A program made the position numbers and the translations under genes. Of a stretch of 64,000 nucleotides of DNA, positions 55,367 through 64,000 are shown piece after piece. The notes under the pieces are model-generated. The model worked only from the letters and a program-made list of their open reading frames with translations, was not told the origin of the DNA and did no database searches. This stretch comes from a virus. The stretch's first letter is position 1. Each line of letters opens with the position of its first letter. The stretch covers positions 1-64,000 of the IMG/VR virus record IMGVR_UViG_3300035670_000106; one strand, written 5' to 3'.

Positions 55367-57106
55367 TTAACTACCACACGCAATACATTCTTCGTCATCT
55401 AGTTTAACTCTTTCCACTTTCTGAGAGATCTTATCTCCCTTTCTGATTTTATCAGATCTGCAATAGTAAAGTGATTTAACTCCACCCTTCCACGCTTTCA
55501 TATGGCAGTCGTGAATATACTTAATTTCTTCAGTGGGCATAAAGAAAAGATTTACAGACTGACCTTGATCAATATACTTAGCGCGATCAGAAGCCATATG
55601 TACAATAACACGTTGGTCAATTTCCATAGCAGTTTTAAATACATCTTTCTCCCACTCAGTTAGGCAATCAATATTTTGTACTGAACCATTATCATTTATA
55701 ATAGTACTCCATGCCAGTAAGTATTCATCCTCATCTAGCCTTTCCTTCAGAATCTTATCTAGGTGTTTATTTTTATTAAGGTAAGACCCAGAAGCAGTAT
55801 CCTGTCGATACGCATTAGCTCTGTATGGTTCAATACTAGGAGATGTATTACCCATAATAATAGAACTACTAGCGGTAGGAGCTACAGCCATTAAATGACT
55901 AAATCTCTTACCGGTACCTACGCAATCTGGAGCCTCTCCACGTTCTGTAGCAAGGTAGTGACTAGCCATTTCCAAATACTGCTTCATTTTAGAGAATATC
56001 TGATTATTAATTCCGAAAGCCATAGGAGTATCAAAAGGAATATTTTTAGATTGCAGTAAGCTGTGAAATCCAAGAACTCCTACTCCAATACTTCTTTCTT
56101 TATATGCAGAGTTAGCTGATTTTTGCATGCTAGGTCCCGCATCTCTAATAAACGTATTAAGTACATTATCTAGCATTTCAGCTACGTCTCTATAGAATAG
56201 CTCGTCATCCTTCCATTGATCCCAGTAATCTAGGTTCAAAGAGCTAAGGCAACACACAGCTGTTCGGTCTTGGTTAGTAGGTAGTTCAATTTCTGCACAT
56301 AGATTACTAGTTTCGATTTTAAGGCCTAGAGCTTTTAAGTGTTCTGGAAGAGCCTTATTAGCGGTATCAATAAAGTGCAAATAAGGTTCGCCAGTTTGCA
56401 TTCTAGTTTCCATAAGTTTTTGCCATAGCTCTCTAGCACTAATTGTTTTCACTATTGTGCCGTCTGGGTCTTTTAGTTCCCAAGTATCATCAACATATGG
56501 ATCACCAGTACACTCTTCAATAAGTTCCATAAACTCATTAGAAATATTTATTCCATGGTGTAGATTTAAACATCTAATATTAGGATCTCCAGTAGGTTTA
56601 CGCATTTCAATAAACTGTACAATATCTGGATGATCAATATCTAAGTAAGCTGCATAAGACCCTCTACGAGTCGTACCTTGTTTATATGCTAGACAGTGAT
56701 AGTCATAAACTTTTAAGTGGGGCATAACTCCCACAGACTTATCATCTGCAGAGCGCATACCTGCTTTAAACCCTACACCTCCGCCGGACATGCTAAGCCA
56801 GGCAATTTCATCTAATGCACTGACCAATCCTTCCGCAGTATCCTCTATCTCAGTAAGAAAACAAGAGATAGGGAGTCCTTTTTTATTTCGACCATATGAG
56901 AGAATAGGAGTACTAGCGGATAGCCAATGATTACTTAAATAGTTGTATAGTCTTTGAGAATGTTCTTCATTAGACCCGAAAGCTTTAGCAATGTAAGCGT
57001 ATCTTTCTTGAGGGCTAGATTCATCCTTTCTCATGTAACTATCTTTTAATCTCTGCAAGCCATTCTTATCAAATAGCGCGTCCTTAGAATAATCTAACTT
57101 AATCAT
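55367..57106 (-). CDS. nrdA: ribonucleotide reductase class I, alpha subunit
   Basis: A 579-residue alpha chain. It has the catalytic NLCAEIEL motif (N-x-C-x-E), the first redox cysteine in PISCFLTEI, the radical-path tyrosine pair (SLYYCRSD) and the C-terminal redox cysteines (CIACGS). It is shorter than E. coli NrdA (761) and lacks the N-terminal ATP cone, so it probably escapes dATP feedback. ATGA overlap with the deaminase gene. Confidence 0.95.
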   Translation of the reverse strand: MIKLDYSKDALFDKNGLQRLKDSYMRKDESSPQERYAYIAKAFGSNEEHSQRLYNYLSNHWLSASTPILSYGRNKKGLPISCFLTEIEDTAEGLVSALDEIAWLSMSGGGVGFKAGMRSADDKSVGVMPHLKVYDYHCLAYKQGTTRRGSYAAYLDIDHPDIVQFIEMRKPTGDPNIRCLNLHHGINISNEFMELIEECTGDPYVDDTWELKDPDGTIVKTISARELWQKLMETRMQTGEPYLHFIDTANKALPEHLKALGLKIETSNLCAEIELPTNQDRTAVCCLSSLNLDYWDQWKDDELFYRDVAEMLDNVLNTFIRDAGPSMQKSANSAYKERSIGVGVLGFHSLLQSKNIPFDTPMAFGINNQIFSKMKQYLEMASHYLATERGEAPDCVGTGKRFSHLMAVAPTASSSIIMGNTSPSIEPYRANAYRQDTASGSYLNKNKHLDKILKERLDEDEYLLAWSTIINDNGSVQNIDCLTEWEKDVFKTAMEIDQRVIVHMASDRAKYIDQGQSVNLFFMPTEEIKYIHDCHMKAWKGGVKSLYYCRSDKIRKGDKISQKVERVKLDDEECIACGS

Positions 57107-57504
57107 ACTTCTAGCCTCTCAACTCTTACTGAATTATTTTTTAGGTAGTTAATACCCTCAGAATGGTTATACTCATCAGAATAAAATACTTCTTTTATAT
57201 TATTCTTCACAATTTTTTCAGCACACTCTAAACAAGGAGCTGTGGTTACAAACAGAGATGATCCCTCTAGCGAATGCCAACACTTTCTAAGTGCATTATC
57301 TTCTGCGTGTATTACTTCTGGTTTTGTCTTAAAGTTCTCATCTTCGCAGCAGTTATCTGCCCCAGCTGGGGTACCGTTGTACCCGACCGAAATAACATTA
57401 TTATTCTTTATGATAACACAGCCGACTTTCCTTCTTTCACAGTAGCTTAGCCGGGATACTATGCCCGCTATTTTCATATAGGTATCTCTCTGTCTTGGAG
57501 TCAT
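57103..57504 (-). CDS. dCMP deaminase
   Basis: A 133-residue zinc deaminase: HAEDNAL supplies the first zinc histidine and catalytic glutamate, and PCLEC the two cysteines. N-terminal GCVIIKNNNVISVGYNGTP is typical. It makes dUMP, the substrate for thymidylate synthesis, and fits next to dUTPase and reductase. AGGA lies before the ATG; it overlaps nrdA by 4 nt. Confidence 0.92.
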   Translation of the reverse strand: MTPRQRDTYMKIAGIVSRLSYCERRKVGCVIIKNNNVISVGYNGTPAGADNCCEDENFKTKPEVIHAEDNALRKCWHSLEGSSLFVTTAPCLECAEKIVKNNIKEVFYSDEYNHSEGINYLKNNSVRVERLEV

Positions 57505-58758
57505 TTAGCTTCCTGTGCTACCAAATCCGCCTTCTCCACGAGCTGTATCTTCTAGAGAATCTACTTCTACAGTGAATATCGGTTCGTATTTTCTTAGTAT
57601 TAACTGGAATCCTTTAAAAGGTAGTGGTAGCTCCTCTTCAGTGTGACTTCTAATAGCTACCATTATTTCTCCTACGTACTGTGAATCTATAATGCCCACA
57701 CTATTGGCCAGTGAATGTCCACTTTTAGAAAGACTACTTCTTGGTACAAGATCAAAGTAGTAACCCGCAGGAGGGGATACCTTAAGTCCTGTATGGTACA
57801 TATAAACATCTTTATAAAGTAGCTTACCTTTCCGTATAATAGTAAGATCTAGTCCAGCATCCCCTTCTAAAGCTACTTTAGGTATAACAGCATTTGGATC
57901 TACTTTATTAATCTTAACTTTAAATCCATCAAAACTGGTAAAGTTGTACGATAACGAAGGTACCCAGCCCTTTATATCTACGTAAGTATTGAACTTTCTA
58001 TGCAGAACATCTGCCCCATCTCCTGAGTAGATATACTCTAAAAATTTAATAGCGTCTAGCCCCTTATTTATCTCAAAGCTATTTGAGTATACATAGCCTA
58101 CATTAGTAATGTCTTTAATACTATGAAGCATAGAGGAAGAGTTAGAGTAAATACTTACTCTTGGTATCCCAGATTTTACACCAACATACCCGTCCCCTTC
58201 AAAGTACCCCCTAATAAAGTAAGGTTTCAAATCGTTAGAAATCTCGGGGAATTTTACAAGATCATGCTTCTTTCCAAAAGTATCTAACTGTAAATGTTTG
58301 AGACAATCTTGCGCAAATTTATGCGAATTAATAGTAATTCCCAATAAATTATTGTCTTTTTCACAAATAGGTAGATCTCTAGAGATTAAGGATTTTAGGT
58401 ATACTAAAGTGTCAACATCTATTTCTTTTATAAAGATAGATACTGAGTTTTGCCATATTGAGCCATCTGAAGCTATCCATCCCAACAAATACGCTTTTTC
58501 AGGGGTATCAATATTTTCCAAATAATTATCATTAAAATAATACCTAGTATTAGGGTTATTTCTACCACTAAATTCTTCTCTTTTTTGACAAAACTTACAA
58601 AAGTCTTTACCACCAGTACGTTGTCTTTGTTTATATATTATTCTATATTCTCTATCAATAATGCCTAAACACTTTGGGTGCTTACCGGAGTCACAGGATA
58701 CTCTAAATATCTTGTGACTGCCTTCTGCAATATCTTTAGGTAAATTATCTAATATCAT
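57505..58758 (-). CDS. LAGLIDADG endonuclease-dUTPase fusion
   Basis: A 417-residue protein with two unrelated parts in one frame. Residues 1-270 have zinc-binding cysteines (C22, C30; C54, C57) and two LAGLIDADG motifs: LLGWIASDGS (91-100) and FIRGYFEGDG (181-190). Residues 278-417 are a complete dUTPase with all five motifs: GDAGLDL, RSSLSKSG, GIIDSQYVGEI, KGFQLIL, and RGEGGFGSTGS. There are no intein splice residues at the junction and no ATG, GTG or TTG in frame near residue 278, so the two are made as one chain. Overlaps neighbours by 4 and 0 nt. Confidence 0.88.
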   Translation of the reverse strand: MILDNLPKDIAEGSHKIFRVSCDSGKHPKCLGIIDREYRIIYKQRQRTGGKDFCKFCQKREEFSGRNNPNTRYYFNDNYLENIDTPEKAYLLGWIASDGSIWQNSVSIFIKEIDVDTLVYLKSLISRDLPICEKDNNLLGITINSHKFAQDCLKHLQLDTFGKKHDLVKFPEISNDLKPYFIRGYFEGDGYVGVKSGIPRVSIYSNSSSMLHSIKDITNVGYVYSNSFEINKGLDAIKFLEYIYSGDGADVLHRKFNTYVDIKGWVPSLSYNFTSFDGFKVKINKVDPNAVIPKVALEGDAGLDLTIIRKGKLLYKDVYMYHTGLKVSPPAGYYFDLVPRSSLSKSGHSLANSVGIIDSQYVGEIMVAIRSHTEEELPLPFKGFQLILRKYEPIFTVEVDSLEDTARGEGGFGSTGS

Positions 58759-58946
58759 TGCCCATTCCTCATTATTTCTTTAACTCTATAAGTAATCCAG
58801 TCAGCTGTTTTTCCATAGTTCTCGATACCGGACATACTAGCACTAACTTCCAAATTATAGATTTGTTTGAGAATGCCTCTAGCATCCTCAAAATTAGGAA
58901 GGTTATATTCATTTTTAACTAAGTCTAACGCTTCTAACGCTGTCAT
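58755..58946 (-). CDS. small hypothetical protein in replication operon (63 aa)
   Basis: Begins MTALEALDLVKNEYNLPNFE. All-helical by appearance, without known motif. It overlaps both neighbours (4 nt each), so it is a genuine member of the operon. Could be a small accessory factor of the flap endonuclease, but this is only position. Confidence 0.65.
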   Translation of the reverse strand: MTALEALDLVKNEYNLPNFEDARGILKQIYNLEVSASMSGIENYGKTADWITYRVKEIMRNGQ

Positions 58947-59770
58947 AAGTATTCCTCTAATAGGTTATCAATATCTTTAGTATGGAGTCCTATTGCGTCC
59001 TCACAGAAAGATAATAAGTCCATTAATTCATAATTTAACAAAATGGTATCCTTGTGCTTATTAAGACTTTGAATATACTTATACTTGCTATTAATAGGTA
59101 TAGCTGCTGCAATATCCAAGGCTGAACCATATTGTTTAACCAAATCGGAAGCCCTTTTAGGGCCTACGCCTTCTACTCCCTTTACATTATCTCCTGTATC
59201 GCCAGTTAGACACTTAATACTGATGTATTCCTCAATATCACAGTCATAATGTGTATTCCAGTTTTCAAAAGTAACTTCTTTTCTAGTTACATAAGAAAAT
59301 CTACTGGTATTCTCATTAACTAATAGATCCCAGTCCCTATCTGAAGAAATAAGCCATTTATTATAGTTTTTTATATTTTTAACAATGTAAGCTGCAATAT
59401 CATCAGCCTCTACACCATCAAACCTCAGTACAGGGTAGATTGTGCTAATTTGAAGCATAGTAGCTTCAAATTCTTTAAAAAATGCTTCAAACTGCTCTCG
59501 TTCCTCGTCAGTTTGATTCTCGAAACGTTCCTTACGGTTAGCCTTATATTCAGGGTAAATAGCTTTTCTGTAAGATGAAGAACCTTTATCACAAGCAATA
59601 ATAACTTTAGCCGCCTTATATGATTTTTTAAGACTATCTACTACTCTAATATAATCTTCAACGAAAGTAGAAGATTTAGCATGAAGATACCTAAAAGCTA
59701 AATTAAGTCCATCTACAATCATTAAAGTATTGTTATCAACTTCTTTAAGTACGCCAAAACTTTTACTCAT
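58943..59770 (-). CDS. flap endonuclease / 5'-3' exonuclease
   Basis: A 275-residue protein of the FEN/T5-D15 type. Acidic metal-binding motifs: MIVDGLNLAFR near 17-27, CDKGSSSYRK, DGVEADDIAAY near 122-132, SSDRDWDLL, and TGDTGDNVKG near 191. VEGVGPKRA is the helix-three-turn-helix that binds DNA. It removes RNA primers or 5' flaps in phage replication. Overlap of 8 nt with the preceding gene. Confidence 0.92.
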   Translation of the reverse strand: MSKSFGVLKEVDNNTLMIVDGLNLAFRYLHAKSSTFVEDYIRVVDSLKKSYKAAKVIIACDKGSSSYRKAIYPEYKANRKERFENQTDEEREQFEAFFKEFEATMLQISTIYPVLRFDGVEADDIAAYIVKNIKNYNKWLISSDRDWDLLVNENTSRFSYVTRKEVTFENWNTHYDCDIEEYISIKCLTGDTGDNVKGVEGVGPKRASDLVKQYGSALDIAAAIPINSKYKYIQSLNKHKDTILLNYELMDLLSFCEDAIGLHTKDIDNLLEEYL

Positions 59771-60005
59771 TTACTTGTTCCCAATATACTATTCCTTCAT
59801 CAATAATAGCTTTATATGTAGGCACAACACACCTGTCACTTATTTCATCGAACTGATCACTAATACCATAGTATTCAATACTATTACTCACATACATAAC
59901 CTCTGCCCTTACTATAATTACATCTTTTAGAATCTTTAATACAGTTCGCGGAGAAGTATTAATTAATTCTAGTGGCAGACTAAACTTTCCTTTTCGTTTT
60001 GTCAT
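59763..60005 (-). CDS. small hypothetical protein in replication operon (80 aa)
   Basis: Begins MTKRKGKFSLPLELINTSPR. A strand-helix-strand arrangement is likely (TVLKILKDVIIVRAEVMYVS), with aromatic C-terminal part. Overlaps its neighbours by 4 and 8 nt. Not recognised. Confidence 0.65.
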   Translation of the reverse strand: MTKRKGKFSLPLELINTSPRTVLKILKDVIIVRAEVMYVSNSIEYYGISDQFDEISDRCVVPTYKAIIDEGIVYWEQVNE

Positions 60006-60454
60006 ACAAACCTCGGGGCCTCATTAAGTATCCAGTCTTCCAATTTAGCAACATAAAATTCATGGCCATCTATATTTAGAAATGCCCATCTATAATTTGC
60101 ATTCTCTGGTAACTCCTTAAATGCAACAAATATTTTACTACGATCGAACTTAAAAATCAAGAGAGGTTTTCTACTTATCTGAGCTGACTCTCTAATTGTC
60201 TGTTCCCACCATTCAATTAATTGTGGCATTTTATCTGTAAAAATTTTAGAGGTAAAATGATCTGCTTTATAATGTTTAACTTCTATACAGAATATATTAA
60301 GAGAGTTAGCAATATACAGGTCCCCCTTTAACCCGTGACTTGCATGTAGTCCACCAGAAAGAGGTACCCTCTTAAAATCTATTCCAGTAAGTCTTTTAAG
60401 TTCTTTAGCTACAGCTGTTTCAGCTCTAGCCCCTTTTTCTCTGCTATCTACCAT
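60002..60454 (-). CDS. PD-(D/E)XK nuclease, Holliday-junction-resolvase-like
   Basis: A 150-residue protein with the nuclease motif GLKGDLYIANSLNIFCIEVK (D, then E-x-K) and an N-terminal helix with conserved glutamate (RAETAVAKELKRLTG). The pattern fits the Hjc-like branch that resolves branched DNA before packaging or in recombination; other PD-(D/E)XK roles are possible. Shares one base with the methyltransferase gene. Confidence 0.75.
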   Translation of the reverse strand: MVDSREKGARAETAVAKELKRLTGIDFKRVPLSGGLHASHGLKGDLYIANSLNIFCIEVKHYKADHFTSKIFTDKMPQLIEWWEQTIRESAQISRKPLLIFKFDRSKIFVAFKELPENANYRWAFLNIDGHEFYVAKLEDWILNEAPRFV

Positions 60455-61014
60455 TATACTTTTCTTAATATTAGTTCAATGGCACATTCCGGGCCATCTT
60501 CTGGACCCGTCTGGTCTACTTGCTTGGAAGCAATCCAATCGAATCCGTCTTCAATACGTTTAATACTGATTATCTCAGTATCTTTCCATACTAGCTTAAG
60601 CAAGTCAGTAACATTTAAAGATTTTGGTAGTCTAGAGTTACCTTGGTATATTTTAAAAGACCATTTATGATCTGTATTAAACTTAGAAGGCCACATATTA
60701 TGCTCATAAAGTTCTTCATCTGGAATACTAATTACAATATAACCTCCAGGCTTACAAACTCTAACCCAGTTCTTAATTGCTACTCTAGGGTCCATCATAT
60801 GCTCTAAACAGTGGGAGCTATGGACAAAATCTTGTGAGTTATCAGAAAGAGTTTTCAAATATTGAGCATCGCCATCTTTTAGATCCCAGTCATATGCAGT
60901 ATACCCATGCTTAGATATACAATCCGGACCCGCTCCAATATCCAAGCCACTTCCCTTAAAGAGTACATTATTGTACTCTCCTCGTCTTTTTATTGCTTTA
61001 GTAGCCTCATACAT
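60454..61014 (-). CDS. SAM-dependent methyltransferase (type 11-like)
   Basis: A 186-residue class I methyltransferase fold. Motif I GLDIGAGPDC (about 23-32), acidic residue at the end of strand 2 (YDWDL), motif with SSHCLEHMMDP (loop of methyltransferase 11) and KPGGYIVISIP. Substrate unknown; it could act on nucleotide, DNA, or a small molecule. Position between SbcC-like and resolvase-like genes suggests a DNA-linked role. Overlaps SbcC by one base (TAATG). Confidence 0.8.
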   Translation of the reverse strand: MYEATKAIKRRGEYNNVLFKGSGLDIGAGPDCISKHGYTAYDWDLKDGDAQYLKTLSDNSQDFVHSSHCLEHMMDPRVAIKNWVRVCKPGGYIVISIPDEELYEHNMWPSKFNTDHKWSFKIYQGNSRLPKSLNVTDLLKLVWKDTEIISIKRIEDGFDWIASKQVDQTGPEDGPECAIELILRKV

Positions 61015-62810
61015 TATTCTAACCTCGATATGTTATTTTCCTTAATTACTGTAATTTTTTCCAGTAAGGGGTGTGTAAATCCATGGGAAATAAGAAAAGT
61101 ATTAAGATGCTCCTCTTTTAACAAAACCTCCACTAGCTTCTCCTTTCCGTCAGTATCTAGACTATCAATAGTTTCATCTAGTACGAGTAAATTTATACGT
61201 GCATTGGATAAAGATTGCATTAGTTTTCTAATAGCTAGTAGGGTAGCCGTATTAACTCTGGCCTTTTCTCCTCCTGATAGCGCAACAATATCAATATCTA
61301 CCCCATTATCAGTAATAATAATATTAAGTTTATCACTAGCAGTTACTTTAAAGGTTAACTGAAATCTGCCATCACTTAGTTCAGCTAGGTACTTATTAGC
61401 AAGATCCTCTAGATCCTTTACTAGACATTCGATTTTATAAGCAATTAAACCACTAGTACTAAAAGTTTTTTGAAGAATCTGTAGATAGCTTAATTTTTCT
61501 CCTACAATTGCAAGAGATTCATTATACTTTACTAAATCTTCTTCCATTGAAGCCATCTGTTCAGAGATAACAGAAATTTTAGAGTTATTAGCACTTGCGG
61601 TCTTATTAAAAGACTCTATCTCTTTAATTTCTTTATATAGAGTATCTAACTTACTCTCTAAATCTTTAATAGTACCAAGAAGATCCTCACTATCAATAAT
61701 CTTTTCAGGTAGGCTATCATCAATTAGACTATGATACTGCTCATATTCCGATTTTAGTCGCTGGGCCTCTTCATACCTAAGTTTTGTTTCTCGATGCTCT
61801 GCCAACTCCTTATTAATTTTATTAAGAGCTTCCTGAGCAGTAGCTTTAATAACTTCCTGGTCATTAATCAATTCTTCTAGTTTTTGTCTATTAATTAATT
61901 GTAGACAGGTTGGGCAAGTACCATCGAGATGTGCTATTTTACTAATAAAAGCCGTAGCATCTTTAATAGTTTTGGATAGCTCCCCACTATGTTTTACAAT
62001 ATGGGAATTATCGATTGGAGGTACTGCATCTTTTATAGAGCTAACATCGATACTCTTTAGATTGGCTTTATACTGGTTATTTTTTGTAATCTGTTTATTA
62101 GAGTATTCTACACCCTGCAATTGAGCTTTAGTATCTGTTAAATCCTGCTGCACTTTAGGGTCAATAGTAGGAAGCTCTTTTAGTTCTATGTAGCTAAGAG
62201 GTACTTTAGAATTTCTATCAATCCAACTTTGAGTAGTTTTTATAGAAGTTTCAATTGATGATACTTCCTCACTAACTTCCTTAACTGCGGCTTTAAATAC
62301 TTCAAATGCTTCAACGTACTTATCTAAGTTTAACAAATCAATAAGAAATTTTTTCCTATTAGAATCTGTTGCAGTAAGGAACTCCAAACTACTACTACTA
62401 GATTGGTAAATAAGTTGAGAGAAGGCTTTATTGTCTAGCCCAAAAATACTCTCTATCATTTTAAATGTAGCGGTAGCAGTATGAGCACTAATATCCACAC
62501 CATCTTTCAGTAGCTTTACTACTTGCGTGCTACCTCTAGTAGTACTAATTTCATACTCATTACCGTCTTTAGTAAAAGTAAGATTTATACTATAGCTTTT
62601 ATCTTTAATATACCTATTAAGAATATCGGCTTTTTTAATACCTTTGGAATTTTTATTATAAATAGCTTCTTCTAAAATTAGAGGAATGCTTGTTTTTCCG
62701 TGACCGTTCCTACCTACTAATTGGGTAATCGGGTCTTTATTGAAGCATATATAATTACCTCTTCCATAACTAAATAAATTATCAAAGCTTAATTTTTTGA
62801 GCGTAATCAT
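61014..62810 (-). CDS. sbcC: SbcC/Rad50-like (gp46) ATPase
   Basis: A 598-residue SMC-like ATPase: Walker A GRNGHGKTS (33-41), a coiled coil interrupted by a zinc-hook CPTC (C299, C302), ABC signature ALSGGEKAR and Walker B NLLVLDETID near the C-terminus. With SbcD it forms a nuclease that processes DNA ends or host DNA. The ATG at 62810 is preferred over GTG at 62819 because AGGTG lies 8 nt upstream. Overlaps sbcD by 29 nt. Confidence 0.92.
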   Translation of the reverse strand: MITLKKLSFDNLFSYGRGNYICFNKDPITQLVGRNGHGKTSIPLILEEAIYNKNSKGIKKADILNRYIKDKSYSINLTFTKDGNEYEISTTRGSTQVVKLLKDGVDISAHTATATFKMIESIFGLDNKAFSQLIYQSSSSSLEFLTATDSNRKKFLIDLLNLDKYVEAFEVFKAAVKEVSEEVSSIETSIKTTQSWIDRNSKVPLSYIELKELPTIDPKVQQDLTDTKAQLQGVEYSNKQITKNNQYKANLKSIDVSSIKDAVPPIDNSHIVKHSGELSKTIKDATAFISKIAHLDGTCPTCLQLINRQKLEELINDQEVIKATAQEALNKINKELAEHRETKLRYEEAQRLKSEYEQYHSLIDDSLPEKIIDSEDLLGTIKDLESKLDTLYKEIKEIESFNKTASANNSKISVISEQMASMEEDLVKYNESLAIVGEKLSYLQILQKTFSTSGLIAYKIECLVKDLEDLANKYLAELSDGRFQLTFKVTASDKLNIIITDNGVDIDIVALSGGEKARVNTATLLAIRKLMQSLSNARINLLVLDETIDSLDTDGKEKLVEVLLKEEHLNTFLISHGFTHPLLEKITVIKENNISRLE

Positions 62811-63735
62811 GATAAACACCTAGAACTTTATCAATAGTATTAGGACTTACATTTAGAATGTAGGTCAAATAGTCGGTTATTTCTTCTTCAATAGACATTT
62901 CTGGAGATAGTATAAGTGTAGTATCTACATTACGTTTAGTTATCTTTTTGTCCATTAGAGCATTGTCAGTTACTGCAGAAAGTTCAGATATATCCCCTTC
63001 CACTTCATATATAGTATGATCGGGATAGGTCGCGAGCATCGGCTCGCCAGCCTGGATAGTTTTTCTTAGTAATTGAGGTAAATCTAAGGCAAAGAATTTA
63101 CTATCTAAGGTAACAGTATCCAACAGAATAACCCCTGTGTCTACCTTATTACGGTGAAATGAGGTAGTAATAGGAGAGCCAGGATACTTGATATTACGTT
63201 GACAGTTATCATACGAATGAAGATCCCCTGCTAAAACTACTTTCCATCTGTCAAATATTGATAGGTCGATTTCAGGTTTAACATGTGGAGGGATCTCTCC
63301 TCTAACATGAGTTACTAGAATATCGCTATGGAAATCAATATCTGCTGGAGTATACTGTTTTAACTTATTATAGGGTATAAAATCAATACCAAACTCAGTG
63401 TGAAAATCATCAATAATTTGTACTTTACTATTAAGCCTAGAAGTTAATTTTTTCAGATAAGAGAGAAATGTAGTATCTTTCTTTAGTGCCTCATGATTAC
63501 CAGAAATTATTCTAGTTTCACACTTGCACCCAGCTACAAACTCGTAGTACAGTTCAAGCTCCTCTAGCGAAGGGACTTTATCAAAGAAATCACCTCCTAA
63601 AATATGAACATCTACTTCGGCCTCTAGTTTATGTAACTCATTAAATAGCAAGTGAAACCTATTTCTAGCCCATTCTACAGGAATATTTTTAGTACCTAAC
63701 TTTATATGATGATCGGCGCTAAAAAGTATTTTCAT
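62782..63735 (-). CDS. sbcD: SbcD/Mre11-like (gp47) nuclease
   Basis: A 317-residue metallophosphoesterase: FSADHHI (D8, H10), GGDFFD, GNHEA, THVRGE, and GDLHSYD supply the two-metal site. It is the nuclease partner of the following SbcC-like protein; T4 gp47 is the classical phage relative. C-terminal domain is long enough to bind the SbcC coiled coil. Confidence 0.92.
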   Translation of the reverse strand: MKILFSADHHIKLGTKNIPVEWARNRFHLLFNELHKLEAEVDVHILGGDFFDKVPSLEELELYYEFVAGCKCETRIISGNHEALKKDTTFLSYLKKLTSRLNSKVQIIDDFHTEFGIDFIPYNKLKQYTPADIDFHSDILVTHVRGEIPPHVKPEIDLSIFDRWKVVLAGDLHSYDNCQRNIKYPGSPITTSFHRNKVDTGVILLDTVTLDSKFFALDLPQLLRKTIQAGEPMLATYPDHTIYEVEGDISELSAVTDNALMDKKITKRNVDTTLILSPEMSIEEEITDYLTYILNVSPNTIDKVLGVYHDYAQKIKL

Positions 63736-64000
63736 CTATTAAAATAGCCTCTAATAAGATTAATAGGGAATAGGGGTAAAGGTAGCATAAAACTATATTT
63801 GTGCTTCGTTTCTTTGAAAAAATCTTCTTTAGAAAGGGCTTTTTTAGTCCAGTTATCAAACCATAGGTCACCCACTTGAGCTACAATATGATGGCCTCCG
63901 CTCTCGGTACGAACTTTGTGTAACCGATGTTTAAATACTATACAAGTATTCCAGAGGAACTTAAACAAACTTTCATCGTTAATCAACCAAATAGTAGTTA
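63732..64000 (-). CDS. hypothetical protein, start beyond the window
   Basis: The frame is open to the right edge; the only candidate start inside the window is a TTG at 63986 with no good ribosome site, so the gene probably begins outside. Visible: LFKFLWNTCIVFKHRLHKVR, then GGHHIVAQVGDLWFDNWTKK and a hydrophobic end (FMLPLPLFPINLIRGYF). Function unknown. ATGA overlap with sbcD. Confidence 0.6.
   Translation of the reverse strand, partial: TTIWLINDESLFKFLWNTCIVFKHRLHKVRTESGGHHIVAQVGDLWFDNWTKKALSKEDFFKETKHKYSFMLPLPLFPINLIRGYFNR

Noticed and set aside
57505-58758. Intein within dUTPase
   Set aside because: The endonuclease is wholly N-terminal to a complete dUTPase; no N-extein, no initial C/S splice residue and no terminal HN-C/S/T junction.

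Overview
The window is part of a tailed double-stranded DNA phage genome. It is AT-rich, densely packed, and organised as three blocks of opposite orientation. The virion genes follow the lambda/HK97 order: terminase, HK97-type portal, protease-capsid fusion, adaptor, tail terminator, tail tube, G/GT frameshift pair, a 1902-residue tape measure, M-, L-, K/I/J-like tip, fibres. No sheath or contractile baseplate genes are seen, so this is a siphovirus with a long non-contractile tail. Sigma70-type promoters, GGAG/AGGA ribosome sites, a porin-like outer-membrane protein and Fur-like boxes point to a Gram-negative, probably gammaproteobacterial, host. No integrase, repressor, tRNA, CRISPR array or reverse transcriptase is visible here.

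Region 1 (1-5662) holds four small leftward operons: 152-1074, 1525-2754, 3240-4200 and 4608-5293. Each has its own promoter and ends at a hairpin terminator. They encode short proteins plus a DEDDh exonuclease, a HAD phosphatase, an HExxH protease and two paralogous putative DNA-binding proteins. The operons are separated by 370-485 bp blocks built from repeated parts: a leftward promoter with a conserved CTATC/GATAG element about 32 bp upstream, a near-consensus rightward promoter that faces no gene, tandem hairpins, and paired Fur-like palindromes. Several genes here are under 50 codons and overlap (321-467, 3569-3649, 3842-3973).

Region 2 (5663-53858, rightward) is the late region. Four sigma70-like promoters (5603, 10781, 17923, 41376) and several hairpins divide it. 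It encodes packaging, with a TPR/GT9 glycosyltransferase between terS and terL; two homing-type nucleases after terL; head, tail and tail tip (a single 2787-residue K-I-J fusion); a 2547-residue fibre; and five further fibre or virion proteins. Then come three coupled envelope genes (membrane coiled coil, periplasmic protein, porin-like barrel), a holin, an M15 endolysin, PhoH and two proteins of unknown role. Capsid protein has a plausible internal start inside the protease-capsid gene, and the tail chaperones carry an AAATTTT slippery site.

Region 3 (53896-64000, leftward) is one tightly overlapping operon for DNA metabolism, entering from beyond the right edge. It encodes SbcD/SbcC-like proteins, a methyltransferase, a PD-(D/E)XK nuclease, a flap endonuclease, a LAGLIDADG-dUTPase fusion, dCMP deaminase and class I ribonucleotide reductase (nrdA, nrdB) with an HNH gene between. 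Together these recycle host DNA and supply dNTPs. A 14-bp-stem terminator separates it from the late genes. Several homing-nuclease families (EDxHD-type, GIY-YIG, HNH-AP2, LAGLIDADG) occupy different places in the window.
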